64,000 bases of DNA from an uncultured Spirochaetia bacterium (GCA_958296075.1 CATQHW010000001.1:1014907-1078906), one strand, 5' to 3'; counted from the first letter of the stretch, positions 1 through 9,218 are shown. Program-made: numbers and translations. Notes: generated by a model not told the origin, from the letters alone.

Positions 1-740
1 ACCAGGAGACCGAGGTATTCCCGCCATACCCGCGAGCTGCGCTGGAGGGCCGTCGCCAGAGGGAGAAAACTGGGAATCCTGGTCGTCGCCCGCAGCCGGG
101 CGTAGTCGGCCGGGGCCGGGGTCACGTCGAATCCGACGCGCCTGAAGGCGGCCGCAGCGCGCCTCATGTGCCAGGCCGAGGTGACCAGCAGCACCTCTTC
201 GATGCCGTTGGCGGCGGCGACGGTCGCGGTGTGGGTGGCGTTCTCGCGCGTGCTGCGGCTGTTCGCTTCGAGGATGATCGCAGACTCCGGCACACCGAGG
301 GCGGTGAGCAGGAGGCGCGTGGCGGGCGCCGGCGATTGCACTCCCGGAGCGGCCCACGTGCTGCCGGCCGAAACGATGATCAGCGGCGCCTTGCCGGCGT
401 GATACAGCCGCGCCGCGTGCCAGACCCGATCGGCGGCGTCGTTCAACTCAGGATATATCCATACTTCGGCCGCCGGGTCGAAGGAACCGCCGAGCAGGAC
501 GATCGCGTCCGCCGCCGGGAACGTATCCACGCGCCGCGGCCCGTACTGCGCGGACACCTGGTTGAGCAGCGCGTCGGACGTGATCGGCATCGACCAGCCC
601 CACAACCACGCGACGCTGAACACCATCAGGCCGGCGGCGCGGCCGCGCCAGCCGCACGCGAGCGCCGCCAGGGCGAGCAATCCGACCCCCACCGCCACCC
701 CGAGCGGGCTGGCCAACTGCCCGAGAATTTTATCCAGCAC
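1..740 (-). CDS. DUF218 (YdcF/ElyC/SanA-like) envelope protein, C-terminus cut off by the window edge
   Basis: The frame is open from a GTG at 740 (preceded in frame by a TGA) down to base 1, about 246 residues, and continues outside the window. Visible: two N-terminal hydrophobic segments (about residues 10-28 and 33-50), then the DUF218 core with AIVLLGGSF (about 80), PLIIVSAGST, the SRSTRENA motif and VTSAWHMRRA. This order (membrane anchor, then DUF218) is that of ElyC/YdcF proteins, which act at the inner membrane in envelope or peptidoglycan-precursor homeostasis; the biochemical activity of the family is not settled. It is divergent from the MFS-HEAT gene across 115 bp. There is no obvious Shine-Dalgarno before the GTG, so the start is tentative. 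Confidence 0.8.
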   Translation of the reverse strand, partial: MLDKILGQLASPLGVAVGVGLLALAALACGWRGRAAGLMVFSVAWLWGWSMPITSDALLNQVSAQYGPRRVDTFPAADAIVLLGGSFDPAAEVWIYPELNDAADRVWHAARLYHAGKAPLIIVSAGSTWAAPGVQSPAPATRLLLTALGVPESAIILEANSRSTRENATHTATVAAANGIEEVLLVTSAWHMRRAAAAFRRVGFDVTPAPADYARLRATTRIPSFLPLATALQRSSRVWREYLGLL

Positions 741-745
741 CGGTC

Positions 746-770
746 ATGGCCATTTGATTATGGCCATTTG
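746..770. repeat. Two direct copies of ATGGCCATTTG, each containing the palindrome ATGGCCAT
   Basis: Identical 11-bp copies lie at 746-756 and 760-770, with a 14-bp period. The first 8 bases of each copy form a perfect palindrome. They sit 6 bp upstream of the GTG start of the minus-strand DUF218 gene and 86 bp upstream of the MFS start, so they occupy the divergent control region. Tandem palindromes of this spacing could be a repressor operator; no regulator gene is adjacent. The rest of the 741-855 gap holds the MFS ribosome-binding site and nothing else recognised. Confidence 0.35.
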
Positions 771-855
771 CGGCGCGCTTGCCCGGAGCCGGCGCCGTCC
801 GTAATTTGCATCGCCCTGCTGGGGCTGCGACACCTCTTGGAGGAGATCGGGACCG

Positions 856-3126
856 ATGGCGAGGAGGAGTGCCGGCAAGGAAGGGGGACTGACGCCGCGG
901 CAGCTTCGCGCAGCGCAGCGCAGCTTCACGCTCTTCTCCTTCCTCAACATGATCTCGTTCCAGTTCCTCACCGGGAACGTCATAGCCCTGTACGCGTTGC
1001 GCCTCGGCGCCGGCGAGCCGCTGGTCGGCGTCCTCTACTCCTTCATCCCGCTGGCGCACCTCCTCCCCCTGGTCGGGCGCGCCGTGGTCCGGCGGATGGG
1101 GACGGTGCGCACCACGGGGGTGTTCTGGATCATCCGCCAACTCATGATGACGCCGATCCTGTTCGCGCCGCTGGCCGCCGACCAGGGCCGGCCCGACATC
1201 GGCATCTGGTTGATCGGGATCAGCGTCGTCGGCTTCCATCTGGCGCGCGGCATCGCCATGACCGGCTACAACGCGATCATCGGCGCCGTCACCACGCCGG
1301 CCGAACGCGGCTCGTTCCTGGCCCGCATGCATCTCGTCCTCCACCTGGGGGCGATCACCGCCGGGCTGGCCATGGGGCTGCTGCTGCAGCAGCGGTCGCC
1401 CCTGATCCTGTTCACGCTGGTGCTGGGCCTTGGCATCGTGACCGGCCTGGTGGCCGCCCGCGAGCTGTTCCGCCTGCCGGAGCCGGCGGCGCTCGCGCGC
1501 GCCGGCAGCTTCTGGCCGTCGGTGCGCGACGCCTTCCGCCGCCGCGGCTTCCCCCGTTTCGTCGTGGTGCTGGCGCTCAACGGCTTCGTGGCCGCGATGA
1601 CGATGCCGTTCCTGCTGGTCTACGTGAAGCGGGTCCACGGGCTCGGCGACAACACCGCGATCCTGCTGGCCGCCGTCGGTTCGGTCGGCGCCATCGTCAT
1701 GGCGCTGGTCAGCAGCTTCGTCATCGACCGGGTCGGCGCCAAGCCGCTGATGTCGCTGTTCAGCATCGTCCTGGCGATCACCGCGCTGCTGGTGGCGGTG
1801 GCGCCGCCGATCGGCGACCCGGCCGCGGCATGGGTCTACCTGGGCGCCATCTTCTTCCTGGCGACGTTCGGGGCGTACGGCAACGAGAACATGCACAGCG
1901 TCTATTTCCTGAGTCTGATCCCGGCGGAGGAGCGCCTGAACCTGGGCATCTTCGACCTGGTCGTGATCGGCGTCGGCGCGATGTTGGGGTCGCTGGCCGG
2001 CGGCGCCGTGCTGGGCGGACTGGCTGCCGTGGACGGTCTGGCGGCGGACGACGCCTACCGGATGTACTACGGCGGCATGGCCGTGGCGTACGCCGCCATC
2101 CTGCTGCTGACGATGCGGCTCGACCGGCTGGGCGCCGTCTCGTTCCCCAACGTGCTGGGCATCTTCGTGTCGCCCCGGCAACTGCGGGCGCTGGCGTTGC
2201 TGCACCGGTTGAAGGCCAGCCGCACGCCGGCGGCCGCCGAGTTCCTGATCCAGCGACTCGGCGAGGTGCGCTCGGACCTGGCGGCGCCGGAGTTGCTGCG
2301 GGCGCTCGGGTCGCCGCGCTTCACGGTGCGCTCGGAGGCGCTCGACGCGCTGTCCGAGGCGCCGCTGAACGACCAGGTGCGGTCGGCGCTGATCACCGAG
2401 GTCGAGGAGCAGCCGTTCACGACCGCGTACCTGGCGGCGGAGCTGATCGGCCGCCGGCAGATGCGAGAGGCGGTGCCGGCGCTGCGCCGCGGCCTGGCAT
2501 CCGACGATTTCTTCCTGGCCGGAAAGTGCATGGTGGCGCTGGCGCGCCTGGCAGACGACGACAGCCTGGCGGTCATAGAACGGATGTATCGCGAGACCGG
2601 CAACCCGCGGCTGCTGATCCACGGCGCCGCCGCGCTGGAGCTGTTCGGCCGGCCCGGCTCGCTGGCCACCCTGCTCGGCCCGCTGGAGCGCAACCCCACG
2701 GCGTACGCGCGCGACGAGATCATCCTGGCCGCTTCCGGCATCCTGCGTATCGCCGATACCTTCTATCCGCTCTATCAGGGGTTCCTGACCGAGCGGCGGT
2801 ACGGGTTGGCGCTGCTGGCGGACTTCCTGGAGGAGCGGCAGGAGCGGCGGCCGCGCGATTCGGTCACGCCGGCGGCCGGCGAGCGGGTCGCCTTACTGCC
2901 GCCGCTGATCGACGACCCCCGCGCGTTCCGGGACGCGGCCGAGCGCGCCCTGGCGGAATGCCCGATCGCGGTCGAGGGGACCGACCTCAACCCCGTGCTG
3001 CAGGAGGCGCTGTCCCGGCCCCACACCGGCGCGCTGGTGCGGTTTCGGTTCTTCGTGGCCGCCGCCGCGGCGTGCTTTACGTGGCCGGCCCCGGAGCGGC
3101 GCGGGCGCCGGCCGGAGGGCCGGTGA
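856..3126 (+). CDS. MFS-type permease fused to a C-terminal HEAT-like repeat domain
   Basis: 756 residues. The ATG at 856 follows a good ribosome-binding site (GGAGGAG, about 837-843). Residues about 20-430 are polytopic: around a dozen hydrophobic helices with an internal loop after helix 2-3 (VVRRMGTVRTTGVFW), as in major facilitator superfamily carriers. Residues about 430-680 are a soluble alpha-solenoid of roughly 35-residue Ala/Leu-rich helical pairs (for example AAEFLIQRLGEV, APELLRALGSPR, AVPALRRGLASDD, MVALARLADDD) resembling HEAT/PBS-lyase repeats. The substrate is unknown. The cytoplasmic solenoid adds about 320 residues to a usual 400-430-residue MFS protein and suggests a partner-binding or sensing role. 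The last 15 residues are Arg/Pro-rich. Confidence 0.75.
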   Translation: MARRSAGKEGGLTPRQLRAAQRSFTLFSFLNMISFQFLTGNVIALYALRLGAGEPLVGVLYSFIPLAHLLPLVGRAVVRRMGTVRTTGVFWIIRQLMMTPILFAPLAADQGRPDIGIWLIGISVVGFHLARGIAMTGYNAIIGAVTTPAERGSFLARMHLVLHLGAITAGLAMGLLLQQRSPLILFTLVLGLGIVTGLVAARELFRLPEPAALARAGSFWPSVRDAFRRRGFPRFVVVLALNGFVAAMTMPFLLVYVKRVHGLGDNTAILLAAVGSVGAIVMALVSSFVIDRVGAKPLMSLFSIVLAITALLVAVAPPIGDPAAAWVYLGAIFFLATFGAYGNENMHSVYFLSLIPAEERLNLGIFDLVVIGVGAMLGSLAGGAVLGGLAAVDGLAADDAYRMYYGGMAVAYAAILLLTMRLDRLGAVSFPNVLGIFVSPRQLRALALLHRLKASRTPAAAEFLIQRLGEVRSDLAAPELLRALGSPRFTVRSEALDALSEAPLNDQVRSALITEVEEQPFTTAYLAAELIGRRQMREAVPALRRGLASDDFFLAGKCMVALARLADDDSLAVIERMYRETGNPRLLIHGAAALELFGRPGSLATLLGPLERNPTAYARDEIILAASGILRIADTFYPLYQGFLTERRYGLALLADFLEERQERRPRDSVTPAAGERVALLPPLIDDPRAFRDAAERALAECPIAVEGTDLNPVLQEALSRPHTGALVRFRFFVAAAAACFTWPAPERRGRRPEGR

Positions 3127-3183
3127 GATGACCGGCAGTACGGCGCGCCGATATGATCGATCGCGGACGAGGAGCGACCGGCC

Positions 3184-4641
3184 ATGCGACCCAACATCCT
3201 GTGGATCTGCACCGATCAGCAGCGGTACGACACGATCGGCGCCGGCGGCAACCCGCACGTGCGCACGCCGCGGCTCGACCGCCTGTGGCGCGACGGCACC
3301 GCCTGGACGCACGCGTTCTGCCAGAGCCCCATCTGCACGCCGAGCCGCGCCAGTTTCCTGACCGGCACCTACCCCAGCACCTGCCAGAACACCCGCAACG
3401 GCAACGCGCGCTATCGCGGGCGCTATCCGCCGGTGACCCGACTGCTGGCCGGCGCCGGCTACGACTGCGGTCTGATCGGCAAGCTGCACCTGGCCGGCGC
3501 ATATGAGCGGCCCGAGCCGCGCGGCGATGACGGCTACCGCTACTGGCGGTGGAGCCACGCGCCCCGCGACGGCTGGCCGTCCGGCCACGCCTATGCCGAG
3601 TGGGTGCGGGCCAAGGGCCACGACCTGGGCGCGCTGATCCGGGACCCCGCCGGAGTACCGGCGGAGCTGCACCAGACCACGTGGTGCGCGGAGCAGACGA
3701 TCGACTTCATGCGCGAGCGCCGCGGCGCCGACACGCCGTGGCTGGCCACGGTCAACGTCTACGACCCGCACGAGCCGTTCAATCCGCCGGCGGCGTACCG
3801 GGCCCGGTTCGATTCACAGAAGATGCCCGGTCCGCTGTTTCGTCCGAGCGACCTGCGGCAGCAACGCCGGCTGCGCGCCGTCGACTTCCAGGGCGAGGCG
3901 CGCGACCCCGCCGGCCCGCTCGACATCGCCCATCCGGTGCTGCCCTTCTACCCGGGCCGGGACGCCGAACCGGACGCCGGCGCCATGACCTTCGCGCGCG
4001 ACGCGAAGACGCTGCAGGCCGCCTACTACGCGATGATCGCGCTGATCGACGATCAGGTTGGCCGCATGCTCGACGCCCTGGAAGAATCCGGGCAGGCGGA
4101 ACGCACGCTGGTGATCTTCACGAGCGACCACGGCGAGTCCCTGGGCGACCACGGCCTGATCCGCAAGGGCTGCCGCTTCTACGAGGGTCTGGTCCGCGTG
4201 CCGTTGATCCTGCGCTGGCCGGGACGCATCGAGTCGGGATGCGCCAGCGACGAGCTGGTCGAGCTGATCGACCTGGCGCCCACGCTGCTGCACGCCGCCG
4301 GACAACCGGTCCCATCCTGGATGCAAGGCCGGTCCCTGCTGGACCCGGCGGCCGGCGCCGGCGGAGACCGCCAGGCGGTGCGCAGCGAGTACTTCGACGC
4401 CATCGACGGGCGGGACGGCAGCTACGCGACCATGTACCGCACCCGTTCGCACAAGCTGGTGGTCTACCACGGCCACGGCGTGGGGGAGCTCTACGACCTG
4501 GACGCCGACCCGGGCGAGTTCGACGACCTGTGGGACGAGCCGGCAGCCGCCGCCATCAAGTCCGAGCTGCTGCTGCGCAGCTTCGACGCGTCGATGCGCG
4601 CTGCCGTGGACGTAGGCGAGGAACGCATCGGCCCGATGTAG
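3184..4641 (+). CDS. Cys-type sulfatase (arylsulfatase superfamily)
   Basis: 485 residues, ATG start, cytoplasmic or non-classical because no signal peptide is seen. It begins RPNILWICTDQQRYD, the typical N-terminal strand with metal-ligand Asp11. The formylglycine signature C-x-P-S-R is intact (Cys51-TPSR-ASFLTG), and later TSDHGESLGDHG carries the second metal-binding Asp/His pair. Sulfatases hydrolyse sulfate esters of sugars, phenols or lipids, and Cys51 must be converted to formylglycine by a maturase that is not in this window. It is followed at 102 bp by an NAD-dependent epimerase and a coupled amidohydrolase, which suggests catabolism of a sulfated or otherwise decorated carbohydrate. 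A phosphonate or phosphodiester substrate is possible within the superfamily. Confidence 0.9.
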   Translation: MRPNILWICTDQQRYDTIGAGGNPHVRTPRLDRLWRDGTAWTHAFCQSPICTPSRASFLTGTYPSTCQNTRNGNARYRGRYPPVTRLLAGAGYDCGLIGKLHLAGAYERPEPRGDDGYRYWRWSHAPRDGWPSGHAYAEWVRAKGHDLGALIRDPAGVPAELHQTTWCAEQTIDFMRERRGADTPWLATVNVYDPHEPFNPPAAYRARFDSQKMPGPLFRPSDLRQQRRLRAVDFQGEARDPAGPLDIAHPVLPFYPGRDAEPDAGAMTFARDAKTLQAAYYAMIALIDDQVGRMLDALEESGQAERTLVIFTSDHGESLGDHGLIRKGCRFYEGLVRVPLILRWPGRIESGCASDELVELIDLAPTLLHAAGQPVPSWMQGRSLLDPAAGAGGDRQAVRSEYFDAIDGRDGSYATMYRTRSHKLVVYHGHGVGELYDLDADPGEFDDLWDEPAAAAIKSELLLRSFDASMRAAVDVGEERIGPM

Positions 4642-4743
4642 CATCGGCCCGGTGCAGGGCAGGAGATGAGTTCGATCGTCCGCCGCGTCAGGACCGGCGG
4701 CGTCGGTCGCGCTCGCTTCGTCACGGCGCTACGCTACGCGCGT

Positions 4744-5715
4744 ATGCGCGTCCTGGTCACCGGCGGCAGCGGCATCGTCGGCGGCTACGTGCGCCGCGCG
4801 CTCGCGCCCGCGCACCGGCTGACCTGCTTCAGCCGCACGGCGCCCGCCGAGTCGTGGGACGCCTGGACCGGCGGCGACATCATGGACGCCGGCGCGCTGC
4901 GCCGGGCCTGCGCCGATCACGACGCGGTCATCCATCTGGCGGCGGTCCCCGGCCCCGGCAGAGCGGCGCCGGCGGACCTGCTTACGGTCAACGTCATCGG
5001 CACGGTCAACGTCCTGGAGGCGGCGGTCGCGTGCGGCGTCGAGCGCGTGGTGCTCGCCTCCTCGGCGGCGGCCACCGGCTTCTCGTTTCAGACCCGCGCC
5101 ATCGAGCCCCGGTACCTGCCGGTCGACGAAGCCCATCCTGACGCCCCGCAGGACGAATACGGGCTGAGCAAGCTGCTGGCGGAGGCGGCCTGCAAGCGCT
5201 ATACCGAACGCTACGGACTTTCCACGGTCTGCCTGCGGATCAACCACAACTGGTGCGTGGACCGCGCCGGCGCCGAGGTCGCGGTGCGCTGCGGCTGGGC
5301 CGGCCGCGCCGGCATGACCCGCGAGCGCCTCTGGTCCGAGCGCTATCGCCGCGCGCTCCGGGAGGCGGACGGCGAGTGGCCGGCGCCCGGACCGCCGCCG
5401 CCGCGCAACCTGCTCTGGGCGGTGACCGACCTGCGCGACGCGGCCGCCGCCTTCGGCTTGGCGCTGGCCGCCGCCGACGTGCGGCACGAGGTCTTCCTGA
5501 TCGCCGGCGCCGACACCTGCAGCCTGATCCCGACCCCGGCGCTGCTCAATCGGCACTTTTCGGGCGTAGAGCGGCGGGCTTCGCTGACCGGGTTCGATTC
5601 GCTGTTCAACTCCGCCAAGGCCGCCGAGCGGCTCGGCTACCGCCCGCGCTCCGGCTGGCGCGGCAGCGACTTCGCCGCCTGGCTGCAGGCGCAGCCGGAG
5701 GGGTCGGCCGCGTGA
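4744..5715 (+). CDS. NAD-dependent epimerase/dehydratase (extended SDR)
   Basis: 323 residues from the ATG at 4744, chosen because the protein then begins directly with the Rossmann strand and glycine motif (MRVLVTGGSGIVGGYV). Later landmarks are AVIHLAAVPGPG, VERVVLASSAAATG and YGLSKLLAEAACKRY, which carries the YxxxK-type catalytic pair. Such enzymes epimerise, reduce or dehydrate sugars and sugar-like substrates. An upstream in-frame ATG at 4666 would add 26 Arg/Val-rich residues that do not look native. The stop overlaps the GTG of the next gene (GTGA), so the two are probably translated together. Confidence 0.85.
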   Translation: MRVLVTGGSGIVGGYVRRALAPAHRLTCFSRTAPAESWDAWTGGDIMDAGALRRACADHDAVIHLAAVPGPGRAAPADLLTVNVIGTVNVLEAAVACGVERVVLASSAAATGFSFQTRAIEPRYLPVDEAHPDAPQDEYGLSKLLAEAACKRYTERYGLSTVCLRINHNWCVDRAGAEVAVRCGWAGRAGMTRERLWSERYRRALREADGEWPAPGPPPPRNLLWAVTDLRDAAAAFGLALAAADVRHEVFLIAGADTCSLIPTPALLNRHFSGVERRASLTGFDSLFNSAKAAERLGYRPRSGWRGSDFAAWLQAQPEGSAA

Positions 5716-6884
5716 GCGGCGGCGGCGCGCCGCGTTGGACCGGCGGCGGCTGGGTCCTGCCCGGCATGGCGGGCGGCGCGCCGGTCATCGACGCGCACTA
5801 CCACATCTTCCCGCGGCTCGGGTCGCAGCCGCGGGGTATCCCGCCCGCGTTGCGGCTGAAGTTCTGGCAGTACCACTCGCGCGAATGGATCGACTTCTGG
5901 CGCACGGACACCGGCGAGCACGTCGCCGAGCGGCTCCTGGAGTTCGGCTCGCACTCGATCGCCGACATGCCGGACACCGGCTTCCGGCTCACCGACCACG
6001 GACAGGCGGAGATCACCGTCGGCGGCGTCTCCTACCGGCTGCAGATATACCCGCCCAGCCTCACCAACAATGAAGCGACGCCGGAGCGGATGGTGGCGGA
6101 GATGGACCTGGCGGGCGTCGACGCCGGCGTGCTGCAGTCCGACCACGTCTACGGCGACCTCAACGAGTACTACGCGGAGGCTTCCGCCCGGTTTCCGGGA
6201 CGATTCATCGCGCTGGCGCAGATCTGGGAGCCCGAGGCCGCGGACGCCGATCGACTCGCCCGCCTGCGGACCGGTTTCGACGATCTGGGCGCGCGCGGAC
6301 TGTACTTCAGCGTCGAGCCGCTGTCGGTCATGCAGATCGACCGCTCCCTCAACGACCGCGCGTTCGACCCCCTCTGGCGGCTGGTCGACGAGCGGGAGCT
6401 TCCCGTGTTCTGGTTCCTGGACGACCGCGCGCTCGACCGCGCCGGCATGTTCATGCGGCGCGTCGCCGAGCTGGACGCGTGGACCAGACGGCATCCGCAG
6501 ACGCCGTGCGTGATCACTCACGGTTTGGTGCCGGCCGCGATCATCCACGACATCGGCGTGCCGGAGGAGTTGCTGCGCGTGCTCGAACGGCCGCAGGTGC
6601 ACGCCGAGCTGCTGATGCCGGCCAAGTGGCCGGACTACCCGTACCCCGAAGGCCAGAGGCTGCTGCGCGAGCTGCGCGACCGCGCCGGCGCGGAGTCGCT
6701 GCTGTGGGGCAGCGACAGTCCGTACGGGATGGCGCAGTGGTGCACCTACCGGCAGTCGCTCGACTTCATCCGCGTGCACTGCGGCTTCCTGTCGGCCGGC
6801 GAGAAGGCGTCGATCCTGGGCGGCAACGCCGCCCGGCTGTTCGGGCTGGACGCCGGCGCCGAGACCGGCCGCGATTACGGGTAG
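5712..6884 (+). CDS. Amidohydrolase-2 family metal-dependent hydrolase
   Basis: 390 residues. The GTG at 5712 overlaps the TGA of the epimerase gene and is 28 codons before the first metal motif, so it is preferred to any longer reading. VIDAHYHIF (about residue 28) is the HxH metal-ligand motif at the end of the first barrel strand; ITHGLVPA and LLWGSDSPYG supply the later His and Asp ligands expected in the TIM-barrel amidohydrolase-2 family, whose members hydrolyse lactones and amides or decarboxylate aromatic acids. The coupling to an SDR and sulfatase suggests lactone opening or a similar step in sugar-acid catabolism; this is inference. The 3' end overlaps the convergent gene by 10 bp. 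Confidence 0.85.
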   Translation: MSGGGAPRWTGGGWVLPGMAGGAPVIDAHYHIFPRLGSQPRGIPPALRLKFWQYHSREWIDFWRTDTGEHVAERLLEFGSHSIADMPDTGFRLTDHGQAEITVGGVSYRLQIYPPSLTNNEATPERMVAEMDLAGVDAGVLQSDHVYGDLNEYYAEASARFPGRFIALAQIWEPEAADADRLARLRTGFDDLGARGLYFSVEPLSVMQIDRSLNDRAFDPLWRLVDERELPVFWFLDDRALDRAGMFMRRVAELDAWTRRHPQTPCVITHGLVPAAIIHDIGVPEELLRVLERPQVHAELLMPAKWPDYPYPEGQRLLRELRDRAGAESLLWGSDSPYGMAQWCTYRQSLDFIRVHCGFLSAGEKASILGGNAARLFGLDAGAETGRDYG

Positions 6885-7906
6885 AAACCGCCGAGCATCC
6901 ACCAGAGCTGGAGGTAGTGCGGCGGCGAGCCGAGGCAGAACCGCTGGCCGGCGCCGATGTCGCGGCATCCGTAGCAGGCGCCGTCCGGGTCGCGCATCGC
7001 ATCCATCCAGCCGGCCAGATACCGGTACAGGTCGGTGCCGGTGTAGACCTGCTCCCCGGCGGCCAGGTCGAACATGCGCATCGCCACGGCGAGCGCGCCG
7101 TTGGCGCGGACGTCGACGTGGCCGGCGATCTCCTCGATGTGGCGGAAGTCGCGGCGATCGTGCGCGAACCGCCGCGAGCCTTCGGCCAGGAGGGCGTCGA
7201 TCGCCGGCCCGATCGCGCCGCGCAGGTGCTCGGCGCCGGTGGCGGCCAGCAGCAGGTGCATGCGCACGGCGGTGACGAACGGGAAGTCGCGCGGCGCCGC
7301 CCGCACCAGATCGTCGCGCACCCAGGAGACGATCGGCCGCGCCGCCTCCCAGTACTCCGGGAACGTCTCCCGCCACAGGAAGCACGCCAGCGCCACCCAT
7401 TCCGGGGTCATGTGATGCAGCGCGGCCGGATCGCCGAAGTAGGCGCCGCCGGCCAGCATGCGGCCGAGCGACGTGCGGACGCTGGCGGCGAACCGCCCGT
7501 CGCCGGTGATGCGGTGGTACACGCCCAGGCAGTAGACGACGATCGGATTGGTGTACGCGGTATCCGGCCGGGCGCGCTCGTCACGCCAGTCGAGCGGCAG
7601 GCCGCGGTAGACCGGGAACGCGCACCAGCGCCCCACCGACCACAGCGCGCCGTCGACCCGCTCGGCGAGCAGCCGCTCCAGCATCGCCTCCGCCGTGTCG
7701 ACGCAGGGCCGGCGCCCGAGCAGGTGACCGGCGATCGCCAGCGTAGCGGCCAGCTCCGCCCGGTAGGCGGTGCTTTCGGCCCACAGCGCCTCAGGCGGCA
7801 CGTAACGGCCGTCGCGCACGCGACCGATCACGCGGTCGCAGACCGCATTCGCGTCCTGCCGCCGCGCGGCGTCGACCCGACCGGCTGCGCTCACACCCGA
7901 ACGCAT
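6875..7906 (-). CDS. Conserved hypothetical protein, probable alpha/alpha-toroid (glycoside hydrolase-like) fold
   Basis: 343 residues. I do not recognise a named family with certainty. The sequence is rich in aromatic-laced helices with repeated Gly/Trp turns (ALWSVGRWCAFPVYRGLP, HHMTPEWVALACFLWRETF, PPHYLQLWWMLGGFYP), the texture of (alpha/alpha)6 barrels found in polysaccharide lyases, epimerases and unsaturated-glucuronyl hydrolases. No signal peptide. It faces the sulfatase-epimerase-amidohydrolase group tail to tail with a 10-bp overlap, which would fit a shared sugar theme. The 180 bp upstream of its start (7907-8086) separate it from proX and presumably hold both promoters. Confidence 0.6.
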   Translation of the reverse strand: MRSGVSAAGRVDAARRQDANAVCDRVIGRVRDGRYVPPEALWAESTAYRAELAATLAIAGHLLGRRPCVDTAEAMLERLLAERVDGALWSVGRWCAFPVYRGLPLDWRDERARPDTAYTNPIVVYCLGVYHRITGDGRFAASVRTSLGRMLAGGAYFGDPAALHHMTPEWVALACFLWRETFPEYWEAARPIVSWVRDDLVRAAPRDFPFVTAVRMHLLLAATGAEHLRGAIGPAIDALLAEGSRRFAHDRRDFRHIEEIAGHVDVRANGALAVAMRMFDLAAGEQVYTGTDLYRYLAGWMDAMRDPDGACYGCRDIGAGQRFCLGSPPHYLQLWWMLGGFYP

Positions 7907-8086
7907 GACCTACCATACCACCCGCGTAAAGGCCGCCGAGTCTCCTGACGCCGTCACTGCCAGACCCGTTTCACCCAGCCGCTTACCGCCATGGATCGCC
8001 TCGACCGCGAGATCGCCTGACCCGTCCGGTGACACCCGCCGGCGGCGCTTGCGTCGCTTGGACACTCGTGCTAACGTATCGGTGCT

Positions 8087-9160
8087 ATGTCTACTTCAAG
8101 CGATTCGAAAGACAACTTCGCTTCGAGGGGAACGTGTCTCAGGCTTCTCACGTGCCTCATCGGAATGACTCTGGTTGCCCACGCCGCCCTGGCCGAGGGT
8201 ACGGACGAAGCGGCGGCCGGCCCCGACTGCAACGGCATCGATCGCCCGCTCGTGCTCGCCGGCCTCAACTGGAACAGCGCTCAGCTTCAGAACGCCATCG
8301 CGGGCCATATCCTGCAGGTGGGCTTCGGTTGCGAGATTACCGACGTCCCGGGGGCGACCGTTCCAATGGTTCAGGGACTGGTCCGCGGCGACATCGACAT
8401 CAACATGGAGATCTGGTTCAACACCGCTCCTGAGATGTTCCACGAAGCGGCCGCAGCCGGCGACGTGCTCGACTTTGGCATGAGCATGGACGGCGCCGGC
8501 GAGTTTTCGTTTCTGGTGCCCCGCTACGTGATCGAGGGCGACGCCGATCGCGGCATCGCGGCAATGGCTCCGGATCTGAAGTCGATCGACGATCTGCCCC
8601 GCTACGCCGAATTGTTCACCGACCCCGAGGAACCCGATAAGGGGCGCTATTACAACTGTGTCATCGGGTGGCAATGCGAGTTGATCAACAACGACAAGTT
8701 GGCGACCTACGGACTCGACGAGCACTACACCAACTTCAAGCCGGGTACCGGCGTCGCGCTGGCGAGTTCCATGATCGGCGCCTACGAAAAGGGTGAGCCC
8801 TGGCTCGGCTACTACTGGAGCCCGACCTGGGTACTGGGAACCTACGACATGGTGGTGCTGGAGGAGCCGGCCTACTCGGATGGCTGCTGGGTGGAAGGCG
8901 ACCGCGGATGCGCCTTTCCCACGTCGGTCCTGCACGTCGCGGTGAGCAAGGAGTTCTCCGAGAGCGCTTCCGATGAGATGCTTGCCTTCCTGGACGCATA
9001 TACGGTTACGTTGCAGGACTTGGCCCCCTACTTGCAGATGATGTCCGAGGACATGATGGCAGCGGACGCCGGCCGCTCCTTCATGGAAAACGAGTCGGAC
9101 GTGTGGAACGCGTGGCTGCCGGCAGAGATCGCCGCTCGCGTTCAGGCTTCACTCAATTAG
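8087..9160 (+). CDS. proX: Glycine betaine/proline-type ABC transporter substrate-binding protein (ProX-like)
   Basis: 357 residues with an N-terminal signal region (charged start, then LLTCLIGMTLVAHAALA, cleavage near residue 36). The mature part reads like the QAT-family OpuAC/ProX binding proteins: LVLAGLNWNSAQLQNAIAGH, VPMVQGLVRGDIDINMEIWF and WLGYYWSPTWVLG, with many Trp/Tyr residues that could form the aromatic cage for a quaternary amine. It delivers compatible solutes or related amines to the ProW-ProV complex encoded immediately downstream. Base composition looks less GC-rich than in the flanking genes. A TTGCGT/TAACGT pair about 17 bp apart lies at 8049-8077 but is weak. Confidence 0.9.
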   Translation: MSTSSDSKDNFASRGTCLRLLTCLIGMTLVAHAALAEGTDEAAAGPDCNGIDRPLVLAGLNWNSAQLQNAIAGHILQVGFGCEITDVPGATVPMVQGLVRGDIDINMEIWFNTAPEMFHEAAAAGDVLDFGMSMDGAGEFSFLVPRYVIEGDADRGIAAMAPDLKSIDDLPRYAELFTDPEEPDKGRYYNCVIGWQCELINNDKLATYGLDEHYTNFKPGTGVALASSMIGAYEKGEPWLGYYWSPTWVLGTYDMVVLEEPAYSDGCWVEGDRGCAFPTSVLHVAVSKEFSESASDEMLAFLDAYTVTLQDLAPYLQMMSEDMMAADAGRSFMENESDVWNAWLPAEIAARVQASLN

Positions 9161-9218
9161 GTCAGGCTCAGATGAGTCAAGGCCAACGCGCCCCGACAGC
9201 GGAGTGAGTCTTCGCAGA

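Noticed and set aside
730..2622. Long minus-strand open frame of 630 codons opposite the MFS-HEAT gene
   Set aside because: Arg/His/Gln-rich composition without domains; it is a GC-driven shadow of a gene with a good ribosome site and recognisable folds.
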